Positions 5,792 through 7,115 of a stretch of DNA of 7,115 nt are shown here, one piece after another. The notes under the pieces were generated by a model, which was not told where the DNA came from, did not search any database, and worked only from the letters and a program-made list of their open reading frames with translations. Numbering within the stretch: the first letter of the stretch is position 1; each line of letters begins with the position of its first letter. The stretch is taken from NCBI GenBank assembly GCA_021787505.1, contig JAJYLU010000088.1, positions 1-7,115 of the forward strand, given 5' to 3'. A program made the position numbers and the translations under genes. The DNA is from Nitrospirota bacterium (GTDB lineage Bacteria > Nitrospirota > Thermodesulfovibrionia > Thermodesulfovibrionales > UBA6898).

Positions 5792-6517
5792 ATGGGACAA
5801 TTTGAAAAATCTCATTGGGCCGAGCCGGATTTCGGCAGGAAGTTCGTCGAAAGCGCCGACATCGCCATTATTGAAAGAAAGAGGTCTCACTCCGTCATGA
5901 AGTCGTTTTTCAGGCATCATTTCATGCATAAAGACGGACGGATAGACCTTCTCGATCTCGGATGCGGAGACGGGATACTGACCTACGAGCTGAAGCAGAC
6001 GGGATGCCCCCTCTCGGCGACACTAGTCGACGGGTCGGAGGAGATGCTCAGGAAGGCGGAAGAACGTCTGAAAGCCTACAAGGACATCAGGACGATGCGG
6101 GCAAGCTTCCAGGAGATCATTGCCGGGAATGCTCTGACACAGGATTTCGACTTCATCGTCTCGTCGCTCGCGATACACCACCTAGATTTGAAGGAGAAGA
6201 GGGAACTATTCGGATGGGTCTATGCCCGCCTGAGAAACAACGGGTGTTTCATGAATATTGACGTGGTGCTCGCTCCGAACGAGGTTCTGGAAGAATGGTA
6301 CATGGTCCTTTGGCAGGAATGGATCACCGAAAAGAAGAAGGAGGCGGGCATTACAGGCGACATCTACGGCGACACAATGAAACGGTATAAGGATAACAGG
6401 GACAACAAACCCGACAGGCTCGACTTGCAACTGGATGCCTTGAAGGCGATCGGTTTTCGTAACGTGGACTGTTATTACAAATACGGGATCTTCACGATCT
6501 ACGGCGGGAAAAAATAA
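5792..6517 (+). CDS. Class I SAM-dependent methyltransferase (241 aa)
   Basis: Soluble Rossmann-fold methyltransferase of the broad Methyltransf_25/UbiE-like kind. Motif I is LLDLGCGDG (residues 53-61), the acidic residue is D80 in LVDGSEEML, and motif IV-like FDFIVSSLAIHHL occupies 119-131 with the typical double His. The C terminus (LDALKAIGFRNVDCYYKYGIFTIYGGKK region) matches the usual final strands ending in a Gly-Gly-Lys. ATG 5792 follows AAGGAAA and lies 11 bases after the MBL stop, implying co-transcription. It is not closely similar in motif I to the methyltransferase at 4076, so a recent duplication is unlikely. The acceptor cannot be told from sequence. Confidence 0.88.
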   Translation: MGQFEKSHWAEPDFGRKFVESADIAIIERKRSHSVMKSFFRHHFMHKDGRIDLLDLGCGDGILTYELKQTGCPLSATLVDGSEEMLRKAEERLKAYKDIRTMRASFQEIIAGNALTQDFDFIVSSLAIHHLDLKEKRELFGWVYARLRNNGCFMNIDVVLAPNEVLEEWYMVLWQEWITEKKKEAGITGDIYGDTMKRYKDNRDNKPDRLDLQLDALKAIGFRNVDCYYKYGIFTIYGGKK

Positions 6518-6536
6518 GAGACCGGGAGGAAAAGAC

Positions 6537-6563
6537 ATGACTGACGATGTGCGATGCGAATAA
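6537..6563 (+). CDS. 8-codon mini-ORF with strong SD
   Basis: ATG 6537 opens an eight-residue frame (MTDDVRCE) ending in TAA. It is preceded by GGGAGGA (6524-6530) at a normal distance and lies 19 bases after the methyltransferase stop. A strong SD on so short a frame could mean a translated regulatory mini-gene, a remnant of a lost gene start, or chance. Confidence 0.3.
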   Translation: MTDDVRCE

Positions 6564-6640
6564 AGGCCGGAACTTTCAGCATGACGACCGATTAGGTTAT
6601 ATTCATAAATCTGCACGGAACCAAGAAAAGGAGGATCGAT

Positions 6641-6916
6641 ATGGATATTTTCGAGACGATCAAGACAAGACGGAGCGTGAGAAGATTTCAGCAGAAACCC
6701 GTAGAGGACGAGAAGCTGAACGAGCTGCTCGAATCGGTCAGAATGTCGCCTTCCTGGGCGAATCTCCAGTGCTGGAGGTTCATCGTCGTGAAGGACAGGA
6801 CGGTGAGAGAGCAGATCAGTGAGATGTCCTACGTCGAGTCTTTTTTTTCGACGCGCGGGTATAAAACCAACCCCTCTAAGAAAGGGCTGGCTGAGGCGCC
6901 GGTCGTGATCGTCGCC
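6641..6916 (+). CDS. Nitroreductase-family flavoprotein, N-terminal part only
   Basis: FMN-dependent NAD(P)H oxidoreductase of the nitroreductase family. Residues 1-92 are convincing: RRSVRRF (10-16) is the FMN-phosphate motif, [15 protein letters not shown] (36-50) the FMN/dimer segment, and [11 protein letters not shown] (82-92) the usual core strand. ATG 6641 has AAAGGAGG nine bases upstream. After about 6916 the frame stays open to the window edge but no longer resembles the family: the expected DxGxAxxxLxLAA helix and WIG segment are missing and the residues become Arg/Ser/Ala/Pro rich. The true gene is expected to be about 170-200 residues, so it is cut by a sequence junction rather than by a stop. 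Role in the cluster unknown. Confidence 0.85.
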
Positions 6917-7035
6917 TCGAAATTTCCGATGAAGCCGCCGATCTTCGACACCTCGCTGCCGGTCAGAACGGTGATTTTCGTTTCGGCCCGGACAGGGCGT
7001 TCCAGTTGGGCGAGCAACTCGCGCGCCTCGCGTTC
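6905..7035 (-). pseudogene. Fragment resembling an HdrA-type FAD oxidoreductase, antisense to the nitroreductase frame
   Basis: On the minus strand, reading from 7035 down, the frame gives [15 protein letters not shown], then [20 protein letters not shown] and EATITTG. From memory this resembles the segment of HdrA-family subunits that reads like 'xITVLTxAEVxxVxGFVGNFxxT'. The frame has no recognisable start; upstream of 7035 the coding look moves to another frame, and downstream of about 6900 it runs into the antisense of the nitroreductase. Local G+C is about two-thirds, unlike the rest of the window. It is probably foreign sequence joined to the contig end. Family call is from pattern memory only. 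Confidence 0.4.
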
Positions 7036-7115
7036 GGCGTGTGGATCTCGCCCGCCGCGGTGTCGAACTGCCCGGGCTCCACCAGCGGCAGGCCCGGCGC
7101 CCCGGGAATCACCGG

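Noticed and set aside
6917..7115. Continued open frame of the nitroreductase to the window edge
   Set aside because: The residues after about 92 are Arg/Ser/Pro rich and lack all nitroreductase C-terminal features; openness follows from high G+C.
1..7115. CRISPR arrays, insertion sequences, tRNA or rRNA genes
   Set aside because: No regularly spaced repeats, transposase motifs, terminal inverted repeats or RNA-gene signatures were seen on either strand.

Overview
The window looks like a piece of a Gram-negative bacterial chromosome of roughly balanced base composition, probably a metagenome-type contig. The Gram-negative call rests on an exported beta-barrel porin of the alginate-export type and a secreted metallo-beta-lactamase-fold (MBL) enzyme, both with clear signal peptides. 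Starts are preceded by strong Shine-Dalgarno (SD) sequences and several sigma70-like promoters can be read. I cannot fix the taxon; Nitrospirota or Desulfobacterota-like bacteria are a guess from overall protein flavour only.

Left part (1-2200): a YfcE/MJ0936-type phosphodiesterase (172-651, +) converges on a beta-CASP MBL RNA nuclease-like protein (676-2055, -), with only 24 bases between the stops. The MBL gene has its own promoter just downstream of a strong hairpin terminator (2164-2190) that ends the porin transcript.

Middle (2218-4075): the porin gene (2218-3624, -) reads leftward from a good promoter near 3760-3789. Back to back with it, a second strong promoter (3866-3895, +) starts a compact unit of about 145 nt. 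This unit contains a 28-codon ORF with an apparently leaderless start, several predicted helices and a near-perfect terminator (4018-4047). It lies directly upstream of a methyltransferase gene. An internal segment (3963-3978) is complementary to both arms of the terminator, so the unit may be a transcription attenuator or an independent small RNA. I consider it the most interesting unexplained element here.

Right part (4076-6640): a rightward cluster of an atypical class I S-adenosylmethionine (SAM) methyltransferase, a secreted MBL hydrolase with its own promoter, a second canonical SAM methyltransferase 11 bases further on, an 8-codon mini-ORF with a strong SD, and the start of a nitroreductase. 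No shared pathway can be named from the sequence.

Right end (about 6900-7115): the nitroreductase reads normally to about residue 92 and then loses all family character. Composition jumps to about two-thirds G+C, and the opposite strand instead reads like a fragment of an HdrA-type FAD oxidoreductase. This is best explained as a chimeric contig end, with a recent rearrangement as the alternative, so sequence after about 6900 should not be trusted as a continuation of the locus.
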